A stretch of 64,000 nucleotides of DNA from Leucocoprinus leucothites (lineage: Eukaryota; Basidiomycota; Agaricomycetes; Agaricales; Agaricaceae), in contig JAACJO010000006.1 in the NCBI GenBank assembly GCA_013368445.1, positions 1,488,001 to 1,552,000 of the forward strand, in the 5' to 3' direction. The translations under genes and the position numbers were made by a program. The notes under the pieces were generated by a model that worked only from the letters and a program-made list of their open reading frames with translations, ran no database searches and was not told the origin of the DNA. Positions 33,175 to 45,436 of this stretch are shown here, piece after piece. Positions within the stretch are counted from its first letter, which is position 1, and each line of letters opens with the position of its first letter.

Positions 33175-34185
33175 CTAAGAACTGGCGGGAATACATTTCT
33201 TGATAGTTCCCTTGAGTTCATCAAGTTCCTCTGGGCACGTCGTGTGGCCCTGGCCCTGGTAGACATTGAATGACACTCCTGTCTCCCCAGCCTTTGCAGC
33301 ACGGGGAATACCAACTGTCTTGTCAAGGAAGTCGATACTAGCTGTGGCCAGCCGGAGTTGGACCAAGGGATCAAGTGCCCCGTGACCCCAAAATATCGAC
33401 ATCGAGGTAGCATGCTGCGAAATCATCTAATAATGGATATCTCTTCAGTACGGCTCGGAGGATGAACGATAGTTATGGCCTACACTCTTGAAATCCTTCC
33501 TGAGCGGTTGCCATCCACTAAGAACGGCAAGGCCAGCTAATTTGTACTCGCTGGTAAGGCCGGTCAAAAGTGTCATAGCCCCTCCCTGGCTGAAGCCGCC
33601 GAGGAAGATTCGGCTGGGCTCGATGCCGTCCGTGATTTCATCTTCCACAAGTTTATTTATGAGGCCCTTGGACTTGAGCATTCCATCCTTGTCTTCTTCA
33701 GAGTCAAATCCGAAAGAGTAGATGTCAAACCTGCATAAAAGTGTGATGTTAGTATCTAAGTTTTCGGACAACAGATTGGAGTTGTTTAGCTACCATGATG
33801 GCATTTCTATGCCCATATTAGCTGTAACAGACTGCGTAGGCCTAAGTAGTAAGTATTATCAATTCAAAATCAAAGTAATCGGAGGGACAGGTCAGTCCAT
33901 GAATATCCGATAGCACGCAACGAGGGTCAACTCACGCATGAGGAAGAATCCACTTCACATGGCGCAGTTCTGGATCGGCACGATACATATCCATCACAGG
34001 CTTCCAGCCGAACCCAGTATCACCTAATCCCTAAGTAAAAGAACCAGTTCCATTAACGACTTCGGCCCCGATCAGGGACTGAGTGTTGGTAAAATGGCAT
34101 ACCACCTACTCACATGAATAAAAATGACACTGGCTGTATGTTTTGCAATAGCAGGAACGACAAGCGCCTTCAACGCAATGGACAT
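33175..34185 (-). CDS. Acyl-protein thioesterase 1
   Basis: Removes palmitate from proteins such as Ras and G-alpha, working in the cytosol and on membranes. Five exons (34114-34185, 33936-34030, 33841? to 33794, 33484-33730, 33175-33426) give 237 residues, the usual length for the family. The alpha/beta-hydrolase features are all present: oxyanion HGLGDTG, the nucleophile elbow GGFSQGG (Ser119), GHGALDPLV (Asp173) and QGQGHTTC (His215). The catalytic triad is therefore complete. The fourth intron (33427-33483) uses GTAGGC as donor. No signal peptide. Confidence 0.92.
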
Positions 34186-34751
34186 TAGAGATCGGTAGAC
34201 TGGTCGTTAATGGGCGAGGCCTCTTGAGTGAGCGTTTGAACTCTAAAAGCGGACGGGTGCGGACCAGTCGGACTTCGGCATCTAGCGACCTGATTCCCAG
34301 AGACGTTGGGAAAATTGTTTACATTAGGTAGCACAGCGTTCAGGAGGTGACCTAGCTGCGCTTCCTGAGGGATAGTTATCTGGCAAGTGAGATATGACTT
34401 GATATCCCAGGAGGGTTTCAAAGAGATGAAGGTAGTTTCTAGGGATGCACTCAAAGCGCGTTCAAAGGGGGGTGATTAAATCAAGAGAACCAAGCCCTGT
34501 TGTATATATCCAAGTCTCAGTACTACTTTGGCCCCAGTGCTGTGGGTGGCCCAACTCACACGCTTTCAATAGCTGGTCATTATGCATAGCTTGGTTCGTT
34601 GATTTAATTAAAATAGCCACAGTGTAAGAATTAAGCATTGAAGAATATGGAACGAAAACATCATGATGCCGTGACAGTGAGATACGAAGATATCGTGACA
34701 AGGTTGGTCAGGAGCTTGAAGCAGAAAAAAAAAGTTACACAAATCAAAGGA
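34186..34751. other. Spacer, thioesterase promoter / STN1 3' flank
   Basis: Both neighbours are on the minus strand. The spacer holds the STN1 3' end and the upstream region of the thioesterase gene. No other feature was recognised. Confidence 0.45.
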
Positions 34752-36761
34752 TTACCCTGTCGCCAACCACCGATCTCCAGAAGGATTCCATGCCATGCCA
34801 GCACTTTGCATATACTCCAATGCCTCGGCAACATTCCACTCTCCAATAAATGCCCACCTGTCATCCCTTCTTAGATACCGAAGGACATCCTCCTTGGTCG
34901 ATCCCCCTATAAGGTCTTTCCGCTTCACGACCTGCCTTTGCGGCGGTGCTAGGGCTAGGGCTCTTAATGCATCTGCGATTGAAGGCGCCAAGAGTCGCGG
35001 TTTAGTTGACACATAAGCTTCCTCATCGGGCTCTGGATCGGACAACTCTAGCTCATCGTCATCGTCCTGCGTAGGGTTGCCCGCATTGCTAAATAGTGAA
35101 CTATCCGCTGTTGCCGACGAGCTATATTTCCACAACATGCTGGCGTTCGTGTTTCCATATGTGTCTTCGTCTGGACAAGGTCGTTTTGGTCCATCCCAAA
35201 GCACAATACTCCCATCCCTCAATAGCTCGCAGACTGCCCACTGGAATAGTCGCTTCTTCTTGGCTGTGAGGCTTGCCTTGTCGAGTTTTACACGTTTAAC
35301 AGGTTGTTTGGAAGAGGAAGACTTAGGGGTCACTTGAGAGGCGGCGGCGTCCCGTGCCTTTTTGTCGAGTTCTCGCGCACGTTGTTTGACAACGCGTTTG
35401 GCCATGAGGGACAATTCCGGGACGCGCCGAAGGTAAGATAGGGTGAACCCTTGACATGTTTTGTCATTGGCAAAGATGGGAGAAGATCCCTTCAGCCTCT
35501 TTCGAGCCTTAGATTGCGGGGTAGCATCGGCATCGTCTGCGGGGGAATTCGTCGTTGTGCCCAAGATTTGCGATGTGTAAATCCTTGTAGGCTTGTATAA
35601 ATCGGAAAGATCTTCGTCGTCCGAGTCAGATTCATCCCTAGCCGAGTCCTCGGGGGCGTTATCGATGAAGTGTTTGACATAAAGTCGAAATGCGGTGTCA
35701 GTAAGGTTTTGTGAGCGTAGACGCGACGGGTGACGTAGTTTAGGGGGTGACTAAAAACCAAAACATTAGTAAGTTGCTTCGGATGCTAAGCCTAGTAACA
35801 TTCGAATGGTCACCTGCGGTTCCCACTTCGGCTTAACTGGGCTTGAGGTGACAGTTATCGGGCTTGAGACAAGTGCACCGGGTGTCTGAGCCGTGACTTG
35901 TGAGGCAACGGTAGTTGATGGCGTCTGTGGTCCTCTAACTTCACTCTGAGATTTCTTCGGCGTTTCTGGTGCCTTCTTGACTAGCGGAATGACGAAAGGT
36001 TCTAAGAAACTGTAACGAGTCTTATGCAATTCTCGAACAACTTTCCAGTGTTCAAGCTGAGCACCGAAAGATGACAATGCTGAAATACATCAATTATCGG
36101 AGGCATACGGAAGGTAAAATTACTTACATATTTCGTCCACTATCATAATTCTCGTTTCGTACCTGCGTTGAATTTTGCCTGTAACCTTGATCACTCCACC
36201 GATTCGGCTCACGGGTCGAGGAGGTGGGAGAGGTTGGGGAGGTGCAGTGTATTTGTCGATCTTTCTGGGCTCTTGTTGTTGCCCGGGTGTATGTGAGCAT
36301 TCCATAACCTCCGTTCCATCGTCAACTAGGTTAAGACACTGGTTAGGAGACATACAAATAGTAGACAATAGACTTAACGCACTGGTATACACAACTTTCT
36401 TCTCGAGTACTTGGATACCCACGATAGCTCCGCATATCTCAACCTTGCGACAGGGGATGCTTCCTAACCAGTAGAAATCGAATCCTAGATCAACGGTTTA
36501 GCTTACGGGAAATGGAGTCAAAGATAATTGAAACCGGCCTTCGCATTGCGACATTTTCAGTGCATCACGTATGTAACATTTAGCATTAGCTGCTGAAGTC
36601 AACGTCCACTCCCATATCTCTTTTTCAGACGGGCGCTGGATGATAGTTTTGCTCTGCTCATCGTCTGATAGTCTTCTGCGCTTTGTTGGGGACAGTATGA
36701 TACTTCCAGAACGTTGAAGTGCTCGTGTTTTAGCTGTGGTTGCTGTTGCTGTCCGACTCAT
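34752..36761 (-). CDS. STN1: CST telomere-capping complex subunit Stn1
   Basis: Stn1 acts in the CST complex to cap telomeres and bring in polymerase alpha. Exons: about 36539-36761, 36383-36484, 36128-36325, 35814-36079 and 34752-35750, giving about 595 residues. The N-terminal OB-fold reads 'FYWLGSIPCRKVEICGAIVG', 'VLEKKVVYTIDDGTEVMECS', then after a Pro-rich loop 'VIKVTGKIQ'. The family block 'HPSRLRSQNLTDTAFRLYVK' follows, and C-terminal winged-helix-like segments (LFQWAVCELLRDGSIVLW; VLRYLRRDDRWAFIGEWNV) close the protein. The first intron is uncertain: a GC-AG intron (donor GAAG|GCCGGT at 36538, 54 bp) fits homolog spacing best, while a GT donor at 36568 gives an 84-bp intron and a 10-residue shorter protein. 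Confidence 0.82.
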
Positions 36762-37004
36762 TCCTTGCGACTGGTATGCAGACGCGTTTCAAACAGGGAG
36801 AGACGACGTGAATTGCTCAAGTCAAGAAGACTGAGCTCAAGCGTTCGTGTTAGGTTCAATTGAACGGACGCGCACCTGACTTACAATTATAGTCACGTGA
36901 GATCGCATGACCCAAATCAAGCATCGCGGACCGCGGGCCCGGGCTTCAAACTCGCTCACTTCGGCAAATAAGGGTTCAGCCAGGCATCCATATCACTCTC
37001 ATTC
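36762..37004. promoter_or_regulatory. Shared STN1 / nitrilase bidirectional promoter
   Basis: Only 243 bp separate the two divergent start codons, so both promoters must lie within it. It contains GC-rich blocks (GGACCGCGGGCCCGGGC near 36928-36944) and TGACTTACAATTATAGTCA, a near-palindrome, at about 36877-36895. Confidence 0.55.
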
Positions 37005-38527
37005 ATGGCACTGAAACAGTCATTTCGACCGTTCACTCTAGCCTTCATCCAACTTGGGCATATTGGGGCGAACAAGGCCGACAACATCAAGCATGCACGA
37101 GAAATGATTCTCAAGGCCGCTTCCGGCCAAGGCCATAACAAGAAAGCAGATATGGTCGTCCTTCCTGTTCGCCTTTGACTCATTCATAGTCAACGTACCA
37201 ATGACTTATGTATCTATCTTAGGAGTGCTTCAACTCACCCTATGGCCATGTCCATTTCCCGGTCTACGCGGAAGACATTGGGTTCACTCCAGGGAAACCC
37301 TATGATGTATCTGGTTCCGCGAGTGAAAGTGTCAAGATGCTCTCTGGCGCTGCGAAAGAAACTGGAACGTGGCTAATTGGAGGTGTGCTAATACGTCAAG
37401 GTCTCTGCGATTCTATTTAAACTGAATCCATATCAGGCTCTATCCCGGAGCGGGATGGGCAGGACGGCAATATTTACAATACTTGTACAGTCTACAATCC
37501 TCAGGGTAACCTTTCCCCTTCTATTGTTCTACTACATGGCTGGACATGAAACTAATTTAGGTGAACTCGTGACGACGCATCGCAAGGTTCACCTTTTCGA
37601 CATTGATATTCCAGGAAAGATCAAATTCAAGGTAAATATCCGTCCTCCCATCCAGCCAATTCCACCCTAAATCCCAACCCTTCAGGAAAGTGAAACCCTC
37701 ACAGGTGGCAATTCCACAAACTACTTTGATACAGGTTAGCAGAATCCCAGCCCAACCCATCCCTCCCGAAACCCCAATGATTGACTTGACTCATTCCTGG
37801 ATAGAATTCGCTCGTATCGGCCTCGGAATCTGCTATGACATCAGATTTCCCGAGCTCGCGATGATATCAGCTCGTCAAGGCAAGTCATCTATCCACATTC
37901 CTCCCAAATTCCTCAACCCCTAATCGGATCCAATCCCTTCAATCGTAAATGGTGCACACGACACAAAATCAGGCTGTCAAGTGATAGTTTACCCAGGAGC
38001 TTTCAACTTGACGACAGGCCCGCTACACTGGGAACTATTACAGAGATCAAGGTCGATACGGAGTTCACATGCTTGATGGCGTATTCGTGTAAACTGATGC
38101 CAGCTATTTTCTTTCCAAAGGGCCGTTGATAATCAGATTTTCGTGGGGATGTGTAGTCCTGCTAGGGATATGACCGCGGGATACCATGCGGTGAGTTTGA
38201 CTTGTGAGATTGGATTTTTCAGCGATGCTGAGATGGTTGGATGTAGTGGGGCCATTCGATGGTCGTCGATCCACTGTAGGGATATTTACTATGCCATCTC
38301 TGAAAATGCTTGACTCGTTTTATAGGGGCAAGATTCTCGCGGAGGCAGCGGAAGGCGAGCAGATCATCTACGCGGATATTGGTACGAGAAAGAATATCTG
38401 CTTGGCTAATATTCTGCTCATGGATTCACGCCTAGATCCCCAAGTACTGAATGATACGCGGAGTGGAATCCCGGTGACAACACAGCGTCGGTTCGACGTG
38501 TATAAAAACGTTGCGGAAGGGGCGTAG
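37005..38527 (+). CDS. NIT2: Nit2-type omega-amidase (carbon-nitrogen hydrolase)
   Basis: Hydrolyses alpha-ketoglutaramate and alpha-ketosuccinamate, so it clears products of glutamine and asparagine transamination. Eleven exons: 37005-37166, 37223-37382, 37437-37505, 37561-37631, 37686-37734, 37805-37879, 37973-38051, 38121-38190, 38247-38275, 38326-38381, 38436-38527. They keep frame and give 303 residues. The nitrilase triad is Glu55 ([10 protein letters not shown]), Lys139 ([11 protein letters not shown]) and Cys180 ([12 protein letters not shown]). Later blocks [12 protein letters not shown] and [21 protein letters not shown] are typical of Nit2. Two splice sites are unusual: intron 1 donor GTTCGC and intron 6 (37880-37972) with GCAAGT, a GC-AG intron. 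Confidence 0.92.
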
Positions 38528-38926
38528 GAAATAGGGACGAGATCTGAATACCAAGAGAGGAAGCTATTGCTCACCGATGGATTTACATGCTGTACTGATA
38601 GGACACTTCAATCATAAAAGGACAGGTTCAAGGAAATACGAACATTCCACACCACCCCTCTCCAATGACGGATTGACGATTTGATTAAGACCAGAATATA
38701 GTATGCTATACTATAAGAAATCTAGGACAGAAGTACCAGAAGCGGGTAGAAATGTCAAGTGTGCGTAGTATAATACAAATATGGCAATAGCACGAAAGCA
38801 GAATCAACAAAGAGAGGTTACGACCCACAACGTTCCCAGAGGAGCAGAAAAAAAGCGTCAATGCAATATGAACAGGCCGTCAATAAGGTATGAATCTGAA
38901 TATCGGAGCGAGGCAAGTCAACTAGG
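38528..38926. other. Convergent 3' flanks of NIT2 and RAD52
   Basis: About 400 bp between the stop codons of the convergent genes. It should hold both polyadenylation regions. No other feature. Confidence 0.5.
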
Positions 38927-41065
38927 TCAACGTCTGATCCGTTTGACGACCCCACTGTCGCCAATCTCTAGTGGCAAAAAGGGTTCTCTCCGCTGCTGGG
39001 GCGCAGCCTGTTGTAATCCCATTCCAGGTCTCGGCCCCCGAAATCCTCCGCCACCGACACCACCGGTGTTCACTCCCGAACTGTTCCCACCAGTACCCGA
39101 CATGGTGTCCGCACTTCTCTTGATACCAACACCGCTTCCTCCGAGCTGACCCTGTTGGGCACCACCATTATGAGGTTGGAGGGGATCCTATCAACAAACA
39201 AACAAACAAAGCGTTAAGCGAGATCAGTTCGCTTTAACAAAAACTTATTCGAGAATGATCTCCAGATAGTACGTACCATTCCAGGAGGAAAATGAAATCC
39301 TCCCATTGAAGGTGTTGTTGTTAGTGGACGCTTTGTTCCGGATTCGCTGGAATTGGGGGGGAGATTCTCATTCTGGTTTTGGTTCTGATGATTTGGAGCG
39401 GGTCTTGCAAATGGCCGGTGATTACGTTGTTGAACGTCTACTGTGGTCTGATGACTAGCTTGATGTGCAGGATTCAACGGTCGAAGTGCTGTAGATGGCG
39501 CCCGCGCCATTGAAGAGGGCGAAACAACATTTTGCATTTGATCTAGAGGCGTGGACTGTTGGAGAGGCGGAGTCGTTTGTAAAGGGCTGGTGTTTGAGGC
39601 GGTGGTAGCATTCATAATCTCTTGTAGTCGTTGAACCCGAGCAGCTTTGTCGCTTCGGGGTAGATGGTTCACTGGCACACCAGTCACCGAAGTGTCATTA
39701 ACGGTAACATTGCTGTTGCCCTCTGGAGGTAGATAACTTTCCTCATGGTCGATTGGTGGACCCATATCTGCATCGGTTTCGATCGGCCGACCTAGGTCGC
39801 TTTCTTCCACGCCTAACGCGGCAAGGAAAGACTCGTCATCCCCAAATTCAAAACTATCTTCGGGTTCTGACTTGGTGACAACGTCCTGGACCGATGTGGT
39901 CGCGACAGGCCGTGAACCCTGGGGAGACGTCTCCACAAACGACACACGACGATTTTGAGCTTCTTGCTGTTGCGGCTGATTGTTTTGGAATGATTGAAGG
40001 GAGCGGGAATTTTCGGATGAGACAGAACGTGTTGATTGAACGGAGGTGCTAGAGTTTGACGACGATATGTTGTGATTAGTGGTACTCGCTGATGGCCGTG
40101 CATTCATCACTGAGGGACGTCCGTTAACCAAGGGATCTCGTGCACCAATGGCAGTGGATCGCCTGGACATTGGAGCTAATGTAGGCGTTGATGTGTTAGG
40201 GTTAAATTGGGGGACAGGTGGCTTCGACGTGTTGGCTGGATTGGTTTGAGGTTTGTTATCCTCCGAGAACTCTGGCCGTCGATGAAGTTCTGATTTGTCA
40301 AATTTAGCCTGTGGTGAAACTGTCACCGAAGGACCCTAGATTTCAAAGCGAGATACATACGGGAGGTACCTTCATCTTGACGACCTCCTGGGTATATGCT
40401 TTGTCGTAGAGGCAATTACCCATCAAATTTCCAAAATTCCTCAATGCACGTTTTAGGCCGTCCGTAACCGCTTCTTTCTTGCACTAAAGAACTCACACTT
40501 CAGTAAGGGAGCAGCATGATCCCAACAAACCTACCTTGTCCAAAGCTTGGCCTTTACTTGGGGAGTTCTCCGCCGTTCCGTATCCAATGTCCTCATGGTA
40601 CACCCCTTCCTTCAGCGTCACTCTCACGACAGCAGTAACTCCAACACTGTATCGGCCGGATTCATTGCGGTCTACGAAATCCGTAGTCACGTTAATGAGG
40701 TTGGAACTCCAGCCATTGAAACCAAAGACTTCGTTGGCCAGATTGATAATCTTCCACCCCTCTGCGTAGGTCAACTTTGGGCCACCCCTTGGCCCCTGTC
40801 GCTGCGAGATATACTCTGGGCCTAGTTTCTGGTCGAGCTTCACTTGCAGCCCTGCAATCCTCATAGCAGTCTCTTCCGACATATTTTCGTTCGCACAAGG
40901 AGTAGCCATAAACGGCATTTGCGAACCAAAGAAAGACATTGAGGCCATTGGGGTTCCATGCACCGTTGGATTAAAGGACATGGCCCCAGATGTTACCAGA
41001 CTTGGGTTCATTGTTTGATTGGCGTGGTATGAGTGAAGAAGGTGGCTGCTGAAAGCGCCAGCCAT
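38927..41065 (-). CDS. RAD52: DNA recombination and repair protein Rad52
   Basis: Anneals single-stranded DNA and loads Rad51 in homologous recombination. Exons 40535-41065, 40361-40477, 39277-40308 and 38927-39187 keep frame and give 646 residues. Residues about 65-216 form the conserved ring domain: '[14 protein letters not shown]', '[20 protein letters not shown]', 'GWSSNL', then '[20 protein letters not shown]' joined across the first intron to '[20 protein letters not shown]' and 'CLYDKAY'. The C-terminal 430 residues are Ser/Thr/Asn/Gln/Pro-rich and disordered, with an acidic patch ([17 protein letters not shown]) that could contact RPA or Rad51, and a basic end (VVKRIRR). The third intron contains a short CAAA repeat (39191-39206). 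Confidence 0.92.
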
Positions 41066-42260
41066 ACAAAGCTAGGAAAGTTGCCTGAACAATATTCCAG
41101 GCGACTGTGCGACTGTATATCCAAGTGTACGAGATGCAAGTTAATGGAGGAAGAGAGGATTTAGCGGGATTTAGCGAGCGGTTTACCAGCGATGCCAAAT
41201 CCGATCATCCATCACGTTGATGATGTCACGCGTCAAGTCACGCGCATCAACAGTAGTATCACGTGACATCCATCAGATTCCAGGCGCTAATATCCGGAGG
41301 AAGAACCGCCGGAAAACATGACCCTCGATTGAGATCCACCCTGTCTTTTGTTTTGTTGCTGACTGAGCCTGGGGCTCTCATCAGGACTTCCGAATCTACT
41401 TTTCGACCATGTATACGTGGAAACAGAATCTCAAATCACCTTCACCGAACCCTCGGGCAATCATTCTCGCCTTCATACTGGGTGTGTAGTATTATTGAAT
41501 TGGGATTACATGCACCAATGTCTTGGAATTGGGGCATAACCCCGAATGAAGAGTGGGAAGTAACCGATTCCGACATGCAGCTGAAGGGTGATTAGGCTTT
41601 CCATGTTCGGATTTCATTCAAGAAATCAAATACCTCATCACTTCCGAAGAATCCCAGTTCCTAGAAGCGCCTTGTATTTTTTCACCGCGGCAGGTGTCCC
41701 TAGCCTGCGGTTAACGAAGGCCCTTCTGGATTCCACTATCCTATGTGCGCTGATATACACACTCTGAACCAGAAGGCTCTCCTTCTCGGGCGAGGCTGTG
41801 CCTTCGGTGACTATTTTTAGTTCCTCCGGGGGGGCAAGAGATTCTTTCGCATACTTTGGGTTCCATCATCTTCGTTTCACCCACAAGTATAGGTCATCCT
41901 ACATGATGTGTGAGTATTACCGTCCTTCCTATTGATGGTTTGTCTGACCCCACGATCATGCTTCTCACAGCTCAATCAATATACAGAATCCTCAGCTTAG
42001 CTCAATCTATCCACCAACAAATAAGCTTCGCAGTAAACAGTAATTATCACTCCACAGACACGCCTTTGTTTCCCGGGCTGGCGCGAATATATCTAGACAC
42101 AAGTCTTGGCCTCTTCCTCGCCTTATGGACCAACTCTGACAATATCTGCAGCCTAAACTCTTAAATAGTGGGGTATCTGACAAAACGGTGATCCCTGTCA
42201 TCTCCATAACACAAACATCGACTATCACCTCCGACTCTGGCAATCTGAACCCATCGACTA
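41066..42260. other. Divergent intergenic region RAD52 / S9 peptidase
   Basis: About 1.2 kb holding both promoters. Short frames only, and no extra gene or RNA. Confidence 0.45.
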
Positions 42261-44912
42261 ATGGGATCCAAAGCTCCTTCCATCAATGGAACCTCACCAT
42301 ATCTCGTACCACCAACACCTTCCGAGACGGTTAGAGTCTCGCAATCCCAGGTTCCTGACTTCCAAACCAATCCACGCTTAGACCCAGGACATACCCCCAC
42401 TTTCATTGCTTCCCAACCCAAAGTCCGCGACGTCCGAGTCAGCCCAGACGGCAAGCTCATTCTCTACCAAGTCACGCAATTCTATCGCCCAACCGATCGT
42501 ACGATTTCCACGCTCTGGCTTGCCGAGACCAACAAGCCACAAAGCGCAATCCCACTCACTAGTGGCAAATTCAACGATCGATCTGGGATATTCCATCCCG
42601 ACGGCACACGTATCCTATTTCTATCGGACAGACAGACGCCGGGGAAAGGAAGCGTCGTGTACAGTTTATCGCTTGGTCAGACCCCCTTCGTTGATCATCA
42701 GACGAGTTATCACCGAGGTGATGGTAATGCTGGAAATTTAGTTGATGAAAACCACGAAGTTACAGCTGCCGTACCAGACTCCGTTGATGAGGTTGTCAAC
42801 TGCTCAAAGGGCTCAGCAATCCCTGAGCCTACGATTTTGACATCCAAGTTTAGTAAAAAGGGTGTGCAGGGATTCGAAATCTCTCCTTCAGGAAAACTTC
42901 TCGCATTCTCAAGTCCTGACGAATCTTCACCCAACGACCAACTTAAAATCCAAGAAAAGAATGACGCAGTTGTCATCGGATCCAAAGGTGGTTTCTCTAG
43001 ACTCCGAGTATACGATTTCGCCAGTGACTCGATACGCACGCTCGACAACGTCGCCACAGACAAACAATTAGAAGGATTCACTTGGAGTGCTCATAGTAAG
43101 GAGATCTTGTACCGGCTGAGGCAAAACCGAGGGACGGAATGGTCAGAATTCGAAGTGGCACTGGAATCTATATCTGTTGTGGAAGAAGATGCGAAACCGA
43201 AATCCTTAGGGAGTTATCCGCGATCTCCTGCGGGATCTAATATCTGGTTATCATCAGGACATATCGCAAGCTTGCAGAACTATGAACCCGAGAACGTCCT
43301 TGACGCGCGTACACTGCATGTTCGTCATCTTCCGACTTCTTCATTCCAATCAACCCCGGAACGCATATACGGAGTTAATGAAGACGCCGTACGTATCCTT
43401 CGCGCTCACGTCCCACAAAATGACGAGGAAGGGAAGAGCACAAACCAGAACGATTTCCTTGCGGTGGAAGTCAGCCATGATACCGATTCACATATCGATA
43501 TAATAACCTTCTCCCCCTCCTCCCAGACCTACACCTCTAAATTCACCCTCTTCCGCACATCCTCAGACGCAATCTGGTTCAACTCGTGGGACGCGAAACG
43601 TATAATCAACCCATCCGACCCAACGTCGATCACATACGTCTTCGCTGCAGTATTAAGCTCAGGACCGCGACACGAACCACCTAATGCCTGGTCTGGTACC
43701 ATCCAAGTTCGCCTAGACGACAAAGGCAATGAAGAGATCGTCAGTGGCGGCGTTTTACCACTTTCACGCTCAAATGGAAATCTGACTCTCCTCTCGAATC
43801 ACTTAACATGGCTCTCCAAAGCACCAGTATTAAAAACCGAAGTCATCCACTGGAAAAGTAAAGACGGCGTTGAGCTCAGTGGTCTGGTTCGCTTTCCACC
43901 AGGCTACAATCACTCCGCCGATGGTCGACTACCTACGATTCTATTCCTACACGGAGGACCATACCGTCGCGATATCCCCGGTACGTTCCCCCTTCCATTT
44001 CCTCCACTACACGTCCCTAATCAATTATCAGATTATATGCCGTACTACTGCAATTGGCGCGAACTCTGTGCCTCCGCCGGATACCTCACTATCTCCCCAA
44101 ACTACCGCGGAAGTCAAGGACGTGGGCACTCCTTTGCCTACAGTGCGAATGCAGGTGTAGGTGTATACGATTGGATGGACTGCGATAGTATGGTTGATGA
44201 GGTCGTTAAACGTGGGTGGGCTGATGAGAGTAGGTTGGGTGTTGCTGGATGGAGTCATGGTGCGTCTCAATTGTTTCTTGATCATTGGTCTGTTGGATTT
44301 GCGTTGATGTGCGTGCATATTTAGGTGGGTCGTTGACGGCTTGGGGTGTGACGCAGACAAAGACGAGGTATAAAGCCGCTGTTGTCGGTGCAGGAGCTAC
44401 GAACTGGGAAGGGATGGTCATGGAATCAGCTTCCCCCGAACTCGAGGTTTGTCTTCCCCTCCCTCTCCCTCCCTCCATTTATTCTTATGCAAATGGCTAC
44501 AGGCAGCAATTGGCGGTTCACCACCCTGGCCCACCCAAAATCCTAATCACAATCATTCTCTTAAGGACTCTACATTCGCATTCAAATCCTCCCGCAAATC
44601 GAGTCCAATCCATAATTTACCAGGCATAACCACCTCCATCCTCATCCTCCACGGCGAACGCGACGAACGCGTTCCTACAGGTCAAGCATACGGGTTTTAT
44701 CGCGGTTTAAAGCGATGTGCTGCCCCTAAAGGGAAGGAAGGAGCTCAATTGGTGGTTTACCCTCGTGAACCTCATGGGTGGGTGTTGCCATTATTTATGT
44801 GGGTAGTATAACTGACGAGTGTCTGCATATTTTTGGACATAGATTCGTCGAGAGGAGACACGCGCGAGACGTAATGGAACGGGTTTTAGTCCATTTTAAC
44901 ACATATATATGA
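42261..44912 (+). CDS. S9 family peptidase (acylaminoacyl-peptidase/dipeptidyl-peptidase type)
   Basis: Four exons (42261-44259, 44325-44446, 44503-44777, 44843-44912) give 821 residues. The N-terminal part (about residues 45-540) has the WD-like repeats of a beta-propeller (VRDVRVSPDGKLILYQV, IFHPDGTRILFLSDR, FEISPSGKLLAFSSPDE). The alpha/beta-hydrolase domain follows, with the oxyanion strand LPTILFLHGGP, the nucleophile GVAGWSHGG (Ser665), Asp761 (LILHGERDERVP) and His798 (EPHGF). The layout fits the cytosolic acylaminoacyl-peptidase subfamily (S9C), which removes N-acetylated residues from peptides. No signal peptide, so a secreted DPP5-like role is less likely. Confidence 0.85.
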
Positions 44913-45436
44913 TACAACAACAGTCAACGAGTCAATGAACGGGGGAGCAGAACGAGAACGGCACATGGTAGACACATAGAAACGATCGGTAGTACAGGGA
45001 GATGAAAGATAACATAAAACATACTTAGGTACCGGTAGGATTTCTCCCGATAATGATGAAACGCGAAATGCGAAAAATAAACCAAGAAAGAAAAAGTAAC
45101 CCAAGAAAAAGAACGTGTGCATGGCGTGTGTAGAAATCAAATGAGCGGTACGCAAATCGAGAGGAGGAAATCCAAGCATCGTCCGTGCGTTTAATAACAT
45201 CAGTAGTAGTGGACTAGGAAAACAAACACTGGCTGAATGGTAAGGAAGGAGGGAGAAAATTACGGCTAAACGATAGTGGGGCAGGAAACGAGGTATATGT
45301 ACAATAGGATAACACGGGGTAACACAGGATGGACAACAAAGAAGCACATATGAGTCAGAGGGTTGCACTGGCGTAAGGGGACATGTTCAGAATCGGTATC
45401 GAGCAAAGATGATGGTTTAAACCAAAAACAATATAC
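44913..45436. other. Convergent 3' flanks
   Basis: C/T-rich on the minus strand, so probably the 3' UTR of the minus-strand gene ending at 45437. The composition resembles the flank at 4.2-7.0 kb. No gene. Confidence 0.45.
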
